A stretch of 64,000 nucleotides of DNA from Chaetorhynchus papuensis. Taxonomy: Eukaryota; Chordata; Aves; Passeriformes; Rhipiduridae. The notes under the pieces were generated by a model. The model searched no databases. It was given only the letters and a program-made list of their open reading frames with translations, and had not been told where the DNA came from. How positions within the stretch are numbered: position 1 is the stretch's first letter; each line of letters begins with the position of its first letter. The stretch lies in the NCBI GenBank assembly GCA_013396525.1, contig VWYX01000083.1:1220699-1284698 (forward strand). The letters run 5' to 3'. Positions 35,970 to 48,400 of the stretch are shown here, one piece after another. Position numbers and translations under genes: made by a program.

Positions 35970-36039
35970 GCTCGAGGGGTGTTGGAATTAGATGATCTTT
36001 AAGGTCCCTTCCAGTTCAAACCATTCTGTGATTCTGTGA
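35970..36039 (+). mobile_element. CR1 LINE tail fragment, plus strand
   Basis: About 70 bases: GGTGTTGGAATTAGATGATC, TTTAAGGTCCCTTCCAGTTC and AAACCATTCTGTGATTCTGT. This is only the last part of a CR1 3'UTR with its tail, 215 bp after the preceding CR1 copy and in the same orientation. A separate insertion is more likely than a split element, since both keep a tail. Confidence 0.92.
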
Positions 36040-39000
36040 ACCTCCGGTCAGATTTAAGCGCATACTCTAAAAAAACAGAGCAGAATCAACTGTGGACTTA
36101 TAAGTTGTTTTAAGGGTTTTACCCAGTCAAACAGTAACTGGTCAGGGTACCTTAAGCACTGTTCAGATAAGCAGCTTTTGTAAAAGTAGCCCCAGAATAT
36201 ATATGGTTTGATGGAGGTAGCTCTTAGCTCTCCTGTCTATTTTAATTCTTAGAATATTGCTGGAATAGCCTCACCCTCCACACCTTTCCACACATTTCAC
36301 CATCAGCATCCAAAATGGCTGATGTCAGTGTTAGCAAATAGCTGCTTTTTAGCCTGAAGATGATAAATTTTACCTTAATCCACATTTTTTAAGCTGCATC
36401 CAGGATTTAATTCAGATGGAATAAATCCTAATAATTGAGAAGGATAAAATTTCCAAAGCAAAGGAAGTCAAGTCAGTGGGAACTGCTCATGAGCTATCAG
36501 ATTTGGCCGTGATAATCACCACTGACTTTGAAACTCTCCATGCATACGGTGCCACTAAATGTAGCTGGTGCCTTCCTTTTTTAGGAATTTGTTCAGTAAG
36601 CAAATCTCAGCTATTTCCTAATATGATTTTATTATGGTTTTAGAAACCCAAGAGCTGATGAGGCCTAAGAAGTCTTCAGGAACGGCTTGTGACTCCGTTC
36701 CCTCCTCTACAAATACCCAGTAATTCCAAATTTACAGTTATCACAGGAGAAAAGCTGCAGTGACTGAAATGAGGCAAATTACTTCATTGTATGAAAGTTT
36801 GTGTCAGAGGCAGCACAAGAAGTTGTAAAATGTAAATCTCATGCTCTCAAATTTCCCCGTGTTTTCACAGAACTGCATCTGTGACTGTGCAGCACTACAA
36901 AAATTTCCTGTGAATGTGCTAATAGGCCTTATGAGAATGTTCTATCACCATCCATCTGTCACTTTTTAACAGGCCTGATTGGCAAGCACTTGTAACAACT
37001 GACATCTGTTCTCGCTTATTGATATGTAGATTTATGGTAATTGCTGTGAACAATAAGACACAAAATTACCTAAGGTGAACATTAAATTAAATTTTCATGC
37101 CCCTATCCTTATAAATATTTTTTTTTTAAAAATCTTAAGTTTCAAGCAAGGCATACTGTGCATCTGTTTTGTACATAATTTAATTGTTTTTTTAATCTGC
37201 CAAATAACAAAATGAAAGTTGAATTTCCTTGCGATCTTGAATATTTGCCAAGCTGATAGCACATTAGTAAATACATGTTATTAAAAATGGAATCAAACTG
37301 TATTGTGATTCTGAGGTTTTTAATCATTTCCCTTTAATTCCCAACATTGTCTCCATCATGAAGATCAAGAGTTATTCCTTACCCAGAAGGGTTTTTTTTT
37401 CCTCTACAGGGGGATTTTCATTTTTCATGTGCAGCTCTGCCTATGAGGCTGTTCCTCAGTGTTAAGCAATTTGCATTTTTCTTCAGAGAGAAGTGCATTT
37501 GCTGAGTGAGCAGCACTTTCAAATAAAATCCATCTACTCATTTGCTGTCCAGCTCTGTTGCGGGATTTGGGACTGTTTTGAAAAAACTGTAGAATGTGAA
37601 ATGTGTGAAGAGAATGTGTGAAAGGGGAGAGAATCAGAGAGCAGATTCATCCCACAGAACTGCAGAACTGTACCTCAGCTGAGGTTCAATTGAACCAAAA
37701 ATCCCTATTTGAAGGCAAAGTACTTTTGGGGTCTGGGACTTCAGAGCATTTGGTTTCCCTCCTCCAAGTTTGTCCAAGCGAGTGGGATGTTGACACTCCT
37801 GACAAGTTGATGGGAGAAACCAATTAAGAGAGAGCAGAGATGGTAAAATGCCTGGGGAACGTGAAACAGTGATGACAGGACTTATTTTTCAGATATTTGA
37901 GCAGACTGGGGATCCTAAAGAGTATGCATATTAAGTGATAAAACTGTTGACAAAATGGGCTCTAGAGCATGCTGGGTGACAGTGTTTGCCATGAGCTCTT
38001 GCTGACAGTCACTTTTGGGTGCTCAATTCAGTGGGGGTCTTTGCTGTCCTTCTCTTACTCAAGCGTGACAACAGCCAGCAGCTTTTTGTCCTGCAGAGAC
38101 CCAAGCTGACACCCTATAACATCTGCAGGCTGTTTTGTGGCCAGTGTCTTACAGTCACCTCTACAGTAAAACAAACTGGATGGGGAGACAACTTCATCAC
38201 CACCAAGCTCTTGTTCATTCATCTTCTTTGGGCATTGAAACTCATTTGCCAAATTAATGGGTTCCTCCTGTGCTTATACAGAAAATGTCCCACTATTAAA
38301 AAAAAATTAAAAGTTTTTGTAGGAGGAGGCAATGATGGTGTTTGTTTCACATCCACAGAGGTGCAAGGGCAATTCATGAGTGCAGAGAGAGCAGCTGTTT
38401 GCTCTGCTGCCTGTTGACCTCATCTGGCCTAGGCTCTCCTCTAGAACCCTTCTGTATTCACCACAATTATTTAATCCTACCATGGATTCCATTTAAAAGT
38501 CCAAAGAAACCTCCACACAGAAGAAATATAAGCTGGTTATGACTGATCCTTTTGATGAATAACTAAACAGTGGGTGATAGAAATCCATTCCTCTGGAGGA
38601 GAGCAACCCACTTCTTTCCCAAATCCTTGTAACAGAACGGCACGAAATACAGCCTCAGTGAAGAGCAATGTTTTCTGGATGTTCTTTGCTGAATTACTTA
38701 TGCTCCTTATGAAACAGGAAGCTAAATGATAACTGAGGACCAGTATCAGGCCAGGATGAAAATTAATCCCATATCTCATTTTGAGAACTACTGACTGCCT
38801 TGTTCGCAAAGAATTGGGTCCCAGCTTAAGTCTTCTCCATCCCCAAAATCTTGTTTGAAATAGTCTGCAGTCTTACTATCAAAGCACAATAATTCTTTGG
38901 TGGAAAAAAATATTTACACCCAAGGCAAACGATTAAGTCAGATGAGTAATTTAAAAAAATAAAACAATGTTGTTTGCATACCTGAATTTCTGTCTGAACT

Positions 39001-40945
39001 GTGTCTTGCAAAATAGTCTGGATTGGTAGTGTTTGAGAAAAGCTTTATCTTTTAAGATGGTCTTTAGCCTCCAAAAGAAACCCTAAAGAGTTTTCTGGGT
39101 CACGTAATTTCTCCAAGTGTCTTGTTCTGGCTCCAGGCTATGAATTGGTGTATCTTGAATCAACTAAAATCTCAATTCCCACCACTGTAATTGCGTCACA
39201 TTTTCAAAAGCACCAACATCTGAACTGAATTTGGGCATTGACCAAGACACCCATATTAGAACCTCAGTCAAATTAGGTGCTCACCTGAGGTCTGACCTGC
39301 CTGTTGGAACATGCTGTGTTTAAATTTGGGGCTTTATTCACAAATACATGTTTATATCAGAGTTCCTTTCACAGTGCCTAATGCTGTGACAGTAAGAATT
39401 CCTCTTTATGGAGATTGTTGATTGTACTAACCTGAGCCTGCAATACACGTGTTTGAAAGTAATATCACTCTCCATTACTGAAGGAGTTCTGAATTCCAAG
39501 AAAATACCTCTCCTTCTTTGCATTTTTTTTCTTCTCAAAAATACTTACCAAGTGTTTTATTTAAACTCTTGTTTTCATTTTCTCTAAGCTTTTGTTAAGC
39601 TCCCTGTTTGAGATACAAAGTGTGCACAGAGAAGTAATATCTCTTGTTAGCAAACTAACATTCAGAAAAAATCAGACAAGTTTCTAGGCATTCACGCTCT
39701 TCTTGTTTGAGTATTCCCCAACACTCAAGCAGTCTTCCCAGCTCTATCACTAGGTCTAGAAAAGGTATTGCTCTTCCTACCTAACCTTTTGTGAGTGTAC
39801 TTGTATTATCAGGACTACAAGAATATAATAAAACTCTTTTAGTCTTTTGTGGTTTTGCACTTTTTCAACTCTGTTGAGGGCTCAAGCCCTCAGAGAGCTC
39901 CTTCATATGTCAAAACCCAAAGGATGATCTCTCACTGCCATCCAAACCATGTCTCTCACATCCTTGTGTAAATGCCCAGTCCGAACATCACTCCTGGGGA
40001 TAGCTGGTCTTACTCAGGGGATCCTGAGAAGGATCCAGTCTGGTCAATGCTAGCACCCATCTTATATCTGCACTTTATCTGTTACTGAAGTATTTCACCT
40101 TAGAGCCTGTTCCCAAGTACTTTATCTAGTCCAAGGTAAAAGGAATGTTCTTTTGAATTCCTCTAGAGAGACCAACTCCCGTCCCTCCGATTTAAGCAAA
40201 TGTATGCCATTGGCTGTTCCTTAATCATCTTTTTTTCCATTTCACAAAGTTCTCTTTATTGCTTGTCCTTTTTTGCTTGCCATCTAAATTAAGCCTTTGC
40301 TATTTAAATGCCTCCAGTTCTTTAAGGTTCTCACTAAAATGATGGTGTATCTCCCCCAAATCTTCTAAAATAATGAAGCGACAGATGACTCAGTAGACTT
40401 GATATCACAGTCCAGAGCTACAGCCTGAAAATCCCTGTCTCAATGATGGCTCTCTGGTCAGGCTGATACTAATTTGATGTACTTAGTTCATATATGTTTT
40501 TAGAAATGAACCATCAAAAGGAAATTGAGTGCAATTACTGGCTACTGCACAGTGTAACCTTAGTTATATTCAGAGGAGACATGGGAAACAAATTTTATTC
40601 ATCCCAATTATATGACCCTGTCCTGAATGTGTTTTAAATGCTAGCTGTCTTCTTTACATCCCCCATTGTGTCAGGAAATAATATTGTGCCTGGACATCAC
40701 GCAGAGTTTAAATGACTTTTAATTCTACTCTTCCCTTAGAAGAGGCACAAACCAGGTTTAATTTTCCTGAAGTATAGGCTGGTGTCTTTGGTAAATTCTC
40801 TCAACTCCAAGGCAGAGAGATGAGAGATTCTCTTCGGGAGCTGTAAGAGGTGGTTCCAGATTATAGTTGTCTTGGGAGTGAAAAGAATTGAGTTTATTGG
40901 CAAGGTACACCCCAAGCTCCATGACCATTGAAAACAGCACTTTTT

Positions 40946-40980
40946 GATGATTATGATGATGATGATGATGATGATTATTA
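40946..40980 (+). repeat. (GAT)n microsatellite next to exon F acceptor
   Basis: About 35 bases of GAT units with small interruptions end 35 bases before exon F. The following bases contain TTAATTAAC, a likely branch point, and a short pyrimidine tract. Confidence 0.93.
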
Positions 40981-41015
40981 CCTGTCTTAATTAACCCTAT
41001 TGCTTCTCCGCATAG

Positions 41016-41150
41016 GCATGAACGCTTTACAATTACAGAATTTGGCAACTTTAGCAGCCGCAGCAGCCGCCGCCCAGACCTCAGCTACCACCACCAATGC
41101 AAACCCTCTCTCCACAACGACTGGTGCTCTGGGAGCCCTCACAAGTCCCG
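41016..41150 (+). CDS. CELF2: CELF2 exon F (135 nt): Ala/Thr/Ser-rich linker
   Basis: The exon completes a Gly codon and encodes GMNALQLQNLATLAAAAAAA, then QTSATTTNANPLSTTTGALG and ALTSP. It contains a run of seven Ala encoded by mixed GCA/GCC codons, so it is less prone to slippage than a pure repeat. This is linker sequence between RRM2 and RRM3. The acceptor TTCTCCGCATAG is rather short in pyrimidines; the donor CCG/GTAAGA is good. Phases are 1 and 1, so it can be skipped without a frameshift. Confidence 0.97.
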
Positions 41151-44100
41151 GTAAGAGCAGAGTGCCTGCTTCCAGCTCACAAACGTGGGAGTCGAGGGGA
41201 AGATGGTCGTTAAAATGCTGATTCCATGTTGTGCCTTAAGTTCCGTGCTCGTGTAAATTGTGAAGAACCTTTAATAGCTGGATACATTTTTGTTGCTGCT
41301 ATTTTTAAGCAAATAACTGCTTTTTTAAGAGGTCCAGTGTGGACATGTTCACCTTTCCAGATTCATTTCAGGGGCCATTAAAGCCTAACAGACCCATCTT
41401 ACAGAACTCTGCGTGAAAATTACACTTGCATGGGAAAATTAAGATAAAATTAACTTTTCACAAAAAATGCAGAACATGACCAAATTCTTCCCATCCAAAG
41501 GAAAATCAGCTGAGGTGGTTCTTTTTAATCCCCAAGATACTGATGTTTGATTCCCAGCACACACACGTATTGCCTTTACCCTTCATAAATTTTTGTGAGG
41601 TCCTTTTATTTTTTCCTTCTCTTTCTGGATCTCAGTTGAGCTTTCTTCTGGTCCTGAGTACACAGTTACAGAAGTGATATCAGATGCTCAAGGAATACAC
41701 AGCCAGATTCTGACTTCATTACACGAAGCAGAAGCCAGATTTATGGGGGGAAAAGGGACAGGATAAGAGGTGGAGGTACCTCCATGACCACCATGTGGAC
41801 TTCCAGCCATGCATGTCTGATGTCTGCAAAACCCTAGAGAGAAACTAGGACAAATTCAGACTTAGGTAACACTTCAGGATCACCAGAATCCACAGAGAGA
41901 GATGTTGGTTCAGTGTAGTTACTCAGGGTTTACAGTGATGTAGCTAAGTAGAGAATCCGGCCACTTACTGTTACATAAAGGCTGCAGGGTGTAATTATTT
42001 GCATCATGAAGTGTGTTTATTGCTGTTCTAAAAAACATTCATATTATTTTAGACACCACTAAAGAACATTTGTGTTTAATCTTGTTTAAGTGTGTATTTA
42101 TCCCCCATGAAAAAGTAATTCATGGCAAGCGGTTTGAGCTCATCCGTAAGGAAAACAGTGTTCACTGCACAATAGAACTGGGACCGAGTGTGGTGCTGGG
42201 TGTTAGTGCTGTCCAGGGCTCCCATTATGTTACACTTTTATTGTTTTTTTGGGACAGAGGTTAGATGGAAAGAAGCTTGGCTAATACTAAGTTTGTGCAG
42301 AATTTTCCTGTTTTGTGGAATGAGCCTCTTCTCGACCTAAAAATAATATTCATTAGCAACATCTCTGAGAAACAGGTTGGGTGAAAATAATTTTAACTTG
42401 CTGATGTATTTCTTTCAAACCTGAACAATCTCTTCCCTCTGCCCTGGAGCTGGGACTTAACACTTTGTGAAAGGCCATTCCCAGTGTCAGTGTTTCCATG
42501 TTACACCTGTCTAAATGCCACCCATTTATAGAAACAGAAATGTTGCGTTTCTTGCATGCTCTGTGATATCTCTGCAGTTTGGCTGATAAATGTTTGAGTA
42601 GCCTTGTCCTTCCAAGACACACACAACATATCTTGACCCCTACTGACAAGATTTCTCAGGGCAACTCAATGCACTGCACTGTGGTGCAGGGGGGCTGGAA
42701 ATTAACTCCCTTTTTCTTTGCTGCTCTGCCACAAAATGGCACCAGAATGGTCCTGTCGTGCACTTTGTTTTGCCATGTACACACAGAACTTGGATTCAAC
42801 CTTAAGGCCCACATTTCTCTCTTTCCCTCTCCAACACAGTCTTCTTATCCAGCCTGTCTGACCTGCTGTTCCCTTTTAACCTGATCTTGAGGCTCCTTGA
42901 GTACCTAGAAGGTTGTTTTATCTGATGTCCAGGTCTGCAGAGGCCCGTGGTAAACAGGTGCTTCCACTGGGCTGGGCAGATATATCTTTGGGGCAACTAG
43001 AGCTTCCTGTTTCTCAGGTGGTATGGTCGAGCAGATACTAAGGGTTTTTCCAAAGAGATGAATGGTTTTGGCTAGCACATTGAACTTGTGTTATTTTCAA
43101 AAAATTCTGGACCTTTAGCCTTTCAAATAGTGTATTCAGAATGCCAGTTACCTTTGAAAGTCTTACAGATGGCACCTGTACACAAGTGTTTCTAATATTA
43201 GACAGCTTGAAAAATATCTGATAGGTCAACTGACCTATTTATGTTGCACAAGCAACTTAAAATCAAGCCAAGTTAAAATGTTCTTCAGTTTAACCTTCCT
43301 TATCTGGTTCCACATTCTCCACCCTATTACAGATTTTGTAAACCTGAATAATATCTTCAATGATTCTTCTCTGCTCCATGGAAAATGAATTTAGTTTGAT
43401 AAAGCTTTTCATAGTAGCTCAAAGCGTTTCCACTAAAACTTGAAATATGTTGGCAGAAAACATTTAAGTCTGCCTTTCAATGTGTGGATGTTTGGAGGCC
43501 TTAAGGGTATTTTTTTGGTCTAGCTTTCCTTTAAACACTTCAGTTTGTTGTGTTTCATAAGTGTAAATTATTTTGTCTGATTTCAAAGCCTGTGCTAAGC
43601 CCAGGAAGAAATGTTTGTGTCTCTCCAGATAATGCATTAAATTAATATTTCTTAGTTGAGAAAAACAGCCCAAATTTGGGGCAGTGCAAAGGTAGATGCT
43701 TAAATTTAATCCTTTTCTTGATGTTGTTAGAGGCAAAATACTGCACAGAATGGAGATGGGCATAAGTGTCTATTTCCAGTATGCCTTGAACCATGGCAGC
43801 CACATAAATCATATCCATGTTTCTACCCAGATCTATCTCCCCTGAAGATGTCCCCTGAATCAATCTCTGACCAAGAGCTCTTGTTCTGTCCTTGGTAAAC
43901 ATGTGTCATAAGAGCCCCAAAAGATGGCTGCTTCAGTTAAAATTCGTCATGAAGCTTAATTTTACATAGATAAGATTTAGCAACCATCAGTGCACCACGC
44001 TAGTACAGAGGAGACAGTGGTCAGGCCAACTTCAGTGCATTGGCAACACAGAAAAATAGGCCAGGAAGTGAGGAGCCAGCAGGACATCTGTTATTTGAGG

Positions 44101-45328
44101 CTTTCCAAACAAATTAAACTCCAATGATCTTTCTCTCATACATTCTGACTAAATATCTTTGACCACAGGAGAGTCTAAGGGCACTCGTTCTCCTCTATGT
44201 GCTAAATACTTTCTCTTAAGCTTGAAAGAGTATTCATTCAGAAAGAACAGAGACAATACAATCCCCCAAACTATTAATTTTTTTATAATTGTAAATTTAT
44301 AATTTCAATTTTGCATACCCATGGAAGTGTCTCCCTACAGCATTGTTAGAAATGATTTTTTAAAAGCCTTTGCTTAAAAAAACATGAAAGATTAAGCTTT
44401 CATTTTAGTAAAAATCCCCTCAGGCAATAAATAGGTTCTTTTGTCTCTTGGCCCTGGAAAAAAAAATTAAAATGGTTTAAATTGCCTATGGTTAAAGTAA
44501 CTGTTTCTTGCAATTATCAGATGGTAGTGAATAAAAATTAAAATGAAATCATGAAAGACTAAAAACCAGGTAAATGCATATTCGTCTTTCACGAGTTTCT
44601 CATGGGTCTTTTGAAGACTCATTTAATCATCTTTCTTGTCTTTTATTTTGATATGATAATTGTTTCCTTTATTTACTTTAATCACCTCTATTTAGTTAAT
44701 TAATTCTTCACTTTATTTTCATTTCACTTCCTTTGGATACTTTTCTGTTTTAAGGACAGGTACCATGAGCATTTCATACTGTTTTAAAGGCAGGTACCTG
44801 TAGTGTTCAATAACACAAGGATTTGGGCTGGGGTAGCTTTTACCTGACTCCATGTTTGTCTCATCCAGTTTGTCCCAGTTCTGTTTGGGTGAGGACCTGG
44901 AAGTTTGCATTTCTTGTTAACTGGGAGGGGATTTTGGAGGGACTACCTCAGCTGTAGGTATCCACACTGGAAATATCCCTAATTTGGGCAGGATGAATCC
45001 CAGCTGAGCATCAGGAACCTTATTCTCTCCTCCAGAGGTGTGTCCGTGACACATCCTGTAAATGGATTGTTGGTCAAAGAGCTCGCAGGGAGGTTGCTGT
45101 TCCAGGGCCTGAGAGATTCATTCAGGGCACATTCAGTGGGTGGTGGGAACGCCTGGAGGTGAATGTGAAGGAGGGACATAGAGGCTCAGGATCAAAGTAT
45201 CTGTCTCTTAATACTGTCTCACATTTAATTTCCCTCAGTTGACCCACTACCCTAATTTTCCCTGGGGTAATAATGTGTATTCTGACTGTCCTGGGTGGTA
45301 CAAGGCTACTACAGCACTGTTAAACGTG

Positions 45329-45430
45329 GACCACTCAGAGCAGGTTGGTGAAAGCCATGTCCAGCCAAGGTCTGAGTATCTCCAAGGATGGAGATTCCAC
45401 AGCTACTGTGAGCTCATTTCAGTTTTGTTT
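45329..45430 (-). mobile_element. Old CR1 LINE fragment, minus strand
   Basis: About 100 bases resemble the reverse complement of an older CR1 subfamily's ORF2 end: CTCAGAGCAGGTTGGTGAAA, then GAGTATCTCCAAGGATGGAG and ATTCCACAGC. Both ends are eroded. Resemblance is partial, hence the moderate confidence. Confidence 0.65.
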
Positions 45431-48340
45431 CCTCAAATTCACCCATAAATTTTTTTTTCAGTAACCACTAGGAAAGCCCTACTATGTGTAAATGAAGAGA
45501 TGAAACATCTAATTATATATACAAGTTTATCTGCATGAACATACACAATATCATTTCTGAGCTGTGGGGGGATAGAATTGCTAAACCAGAAGCTAATTCA
45601 GTTTCAGACTTAGGAGCCTTCATTTTCCATGACATTTTCATGATTATTTGATTCTCTAAACTTTTATTTATTCACACAGCTGAACTAGCTATTCATGCTT
45701 CAGTAAAAAACTCTTTAGGTTTATCTGTTGTGCAAACCTAAGAGGAAACATTTCAGAAAAAAAAATACTGATAGGGTAGAAAGTGAGACTTTCTTCCTTT
45801 AATGACCTCTTAAAATCCAACACAGCTTTTGTCATATTATATCAGTATTCAGCCATTAACTCTTAACGTTGAAAAAAAGAATTTCTCCTAAGCACAAAGG
45901 TCTAAAAATACTCATTTTCAGACAGATGCTGACATTGAAGAATAACAGTCCCTAAAAAAGGAAGACTGTGAAGTATAGAATAAACCGAAAAAGAAAAAAA
46001 AAATTACACTGCCTTTCCTGTAAGAATTAATTCATTCTTTCCCTCTGCTCAAAGCAGAGAATTATAACTTATAGGTATCATCCGTGGCTCATTATTTTCT
46101 CTGCCCCCTAATCTAGTATGAAGATTGTCTTTGTTAGTTGAAGGTGTTCGTGTTGTGAGCACAGTTGATGAAATGGTAGAGATTTTACAGAATACACAAG
46201 ATGCTTCAGCTGAGAAGCAGTGAAGAATGTTCAAATAACCATTCTTAGAAGATTTGCCTTTTGTTCACTTCAGTACAATACATTTTTCTCCAATCAGTGG
46301 CGCAAGGCTGCCACCGTGACATTTTGTTAGAGGCCAGTACACCCACTGAGATAGTTGTGATTTGCTTCCAGGATGATCCAAAAATAACCCTACCAGTAGG
46401 TGTGTAGGAAGGTCTGACAGTTTGCTAAACACTGAATTGAAGTAGATGTTTCATGTTGGAAAAGATTGGTTTAAAATGCAGAATGTCACTCGTGGTTCTG
46501 TAGTACAAGTTGATTATTTTTGTGCCATTTCATGTGGAATTAATGTGTGTTCCATTATTGTAAAATCATTTAAAATAAGCTTTAGTTTTGCAGAACATAG
46601 AAAACTTGCCTAGTATCATTTTCATTATTGGTAGGATAAAGATACAGTTGATAAATATAAGACACAGTTTAAATAAATATCTAAAGATACAGTGTATGTG
46701 CAGTACACACACTTAAACAACCCAAGCATGTTTTTAAATTTTGTATTTAAGTCTAGTTATATAATTAGCATTGTTACCTTAGTGCTTGGAGGACAGAGAA
46801 TTTCAATGCCTTAACCCTGATCTCAGCACCAACATTTTAAAAGAATATGTTTTCAAGGAAGCTATGGAAGAAAATCTTGCCTTAGCACACCCACTTCCCA
46901 GTGCCTGTTACTGGACTGCATAGTTCAAGGAGGTTTGTGACAGGACAAGGATATTTCTGAACTGTGGTGTGTCAGCTGATCTTGCCCTCCTGGTGTTAAG
47001 TTTCTGATTCTTTGGTTAGGCTCCTAAATAAGTGAATTGATTTTGACTGCTCTTAGTGCCCAGAGATTATGCTGCTTCTTGGAGAGGTACATTGGTACTA
47101 AGCCCATCTGATAGTTAGGTCACCCTTAAGCAGTCATGCAACCACAAGTTGGAGCCAAAAATATGTATTTTTGACCTATATTTGTATTTTTAATAATGCT
47201 TCAATATGTCTTAAATAATTAAAGATGAAAAGGGTGGGAATTGTGGCTAAGAATCTCCCTGAGTCCCAGTTCAGTAAAAGGAGAGGTGATGGATTCATAT
47301 GGAGCCCCCTTGGAACAGCACTGCCTCTCCTGGTGTCCCCATTGGAAAAATGAGCCGGTGATAACCTGAAGGATGCTGGTGGCAGCAGACAGGCCATCAG
47401 TTTGCTGGGACAACCTGTTTGCATATTGGTCTCTCAAAATGTAACAGCTCTTCGTACATTCTCCTCTCAGACGGGTTTCTGAGTAGGTGCATCAGTGCAG
47501 CCTGAAGGATCTCAGGGAGGTTCAGGCTCTGAATGGACTCAGGGTGGGCAGAGCTGCTTTGTGAAGCAGTGTGAGGCTGCCTGACAGCTGCAGGAGTCAT
47601 TCTGGCAAAGCTCCTTATCTGTTTTAGAATCAACATTATCAGTTTATGAATTTTTGGCACAGAAATCCCCAGCTGTTTCCTCAGAATTCCATAAACACCA
47701 AAGGACAGAAACATGTGGATATTTTCAGTCAAGCATTGTGCTAGTTAATTCTTTTAGGTTTGTTTTTTTTTCTTTTAGGAAGCAGCATACAGTACTAAAC
47801 CATGGATTAGTAGGATCTAATTCAACAGGAGACATGTTTGTTTTTTAAACATTATTACATTATCATCTTCCTAAAGTATTAAATCCATTGCCTTAGCACA
47901 TTTCAGGATTTACTTTGCTTGCAGTATACAAATAACACGTATAATACATTATATTTTGTAAGTGTCTCTCTACCCCACTCTTAATCTCTATTTCAAGCTA
48001 CAAGAATCCCAGTTTATAAAAAAGAGCTGGTTTTTTTTCTGTTGGTAGCACTATTTGAAGTTCATTCGGGGTTGCTTTCTACTAAAGAAAGATGATAGTA
48101 TCAGCTTGCCTACACAGGTAGATATGTGAGCTTATGTGTAATATATCTTACAAGAAGTTACAAGCCCAGATAATGCTGCAGTTCATAATACCCAGGAAAT
48201 AATGTAAATCTTAGAAAAACTCATGCATTTGAAGGAGCTTTCGACTACTGCCAACACTGTTCCTTCAATCCTACACGATTGTGTGTGTGTCCATGGATAC
48301 TCCTGATCTGTTTCCCTAAGGCAGAATAATTAGAATTAAT

Positions 48341-48400
48341 AGTAAAAAATAATAATTTTAAAAATCTTATTTTTATTCTACTATTTATTATTATTAATAT
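48341..48400. repeat. AT-rich low-complexity block
   Basis: About 60 bases of TAATAAT and TTATTATT words in the F-G intron. No coding or regulatory signal is evident. Confidence 0.8.

Larger units (their letters stand above)
30266..41015 (+). other. Intron E-F (10.7 kb)
   Basis: Two plus-strand CR1 3' ends lie at 35459-35754 and 35970-36039. A TA run is present near 31390-31402. A GAT microsatellite (40946-40980) stands 35 bases before exon F. The long stretch 36040-40940 is AT-rich, with no recognised element or gene. Open frames are short and unrelated to known proteins. Confidence 0.9.

Noticed and set aside
38537..40450. Pyrimidine-rich stretch that looked like an inverted retrocopy
   Set aside because: No continuous frame, tail or recognised homology was found; composition alone is not enough.
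45000..45180. Sequence with repeat-like wording before the CR1 fragment at 45329
   Set aside because: No phrase matched CR1 or another element I know, so I did not extend the element.
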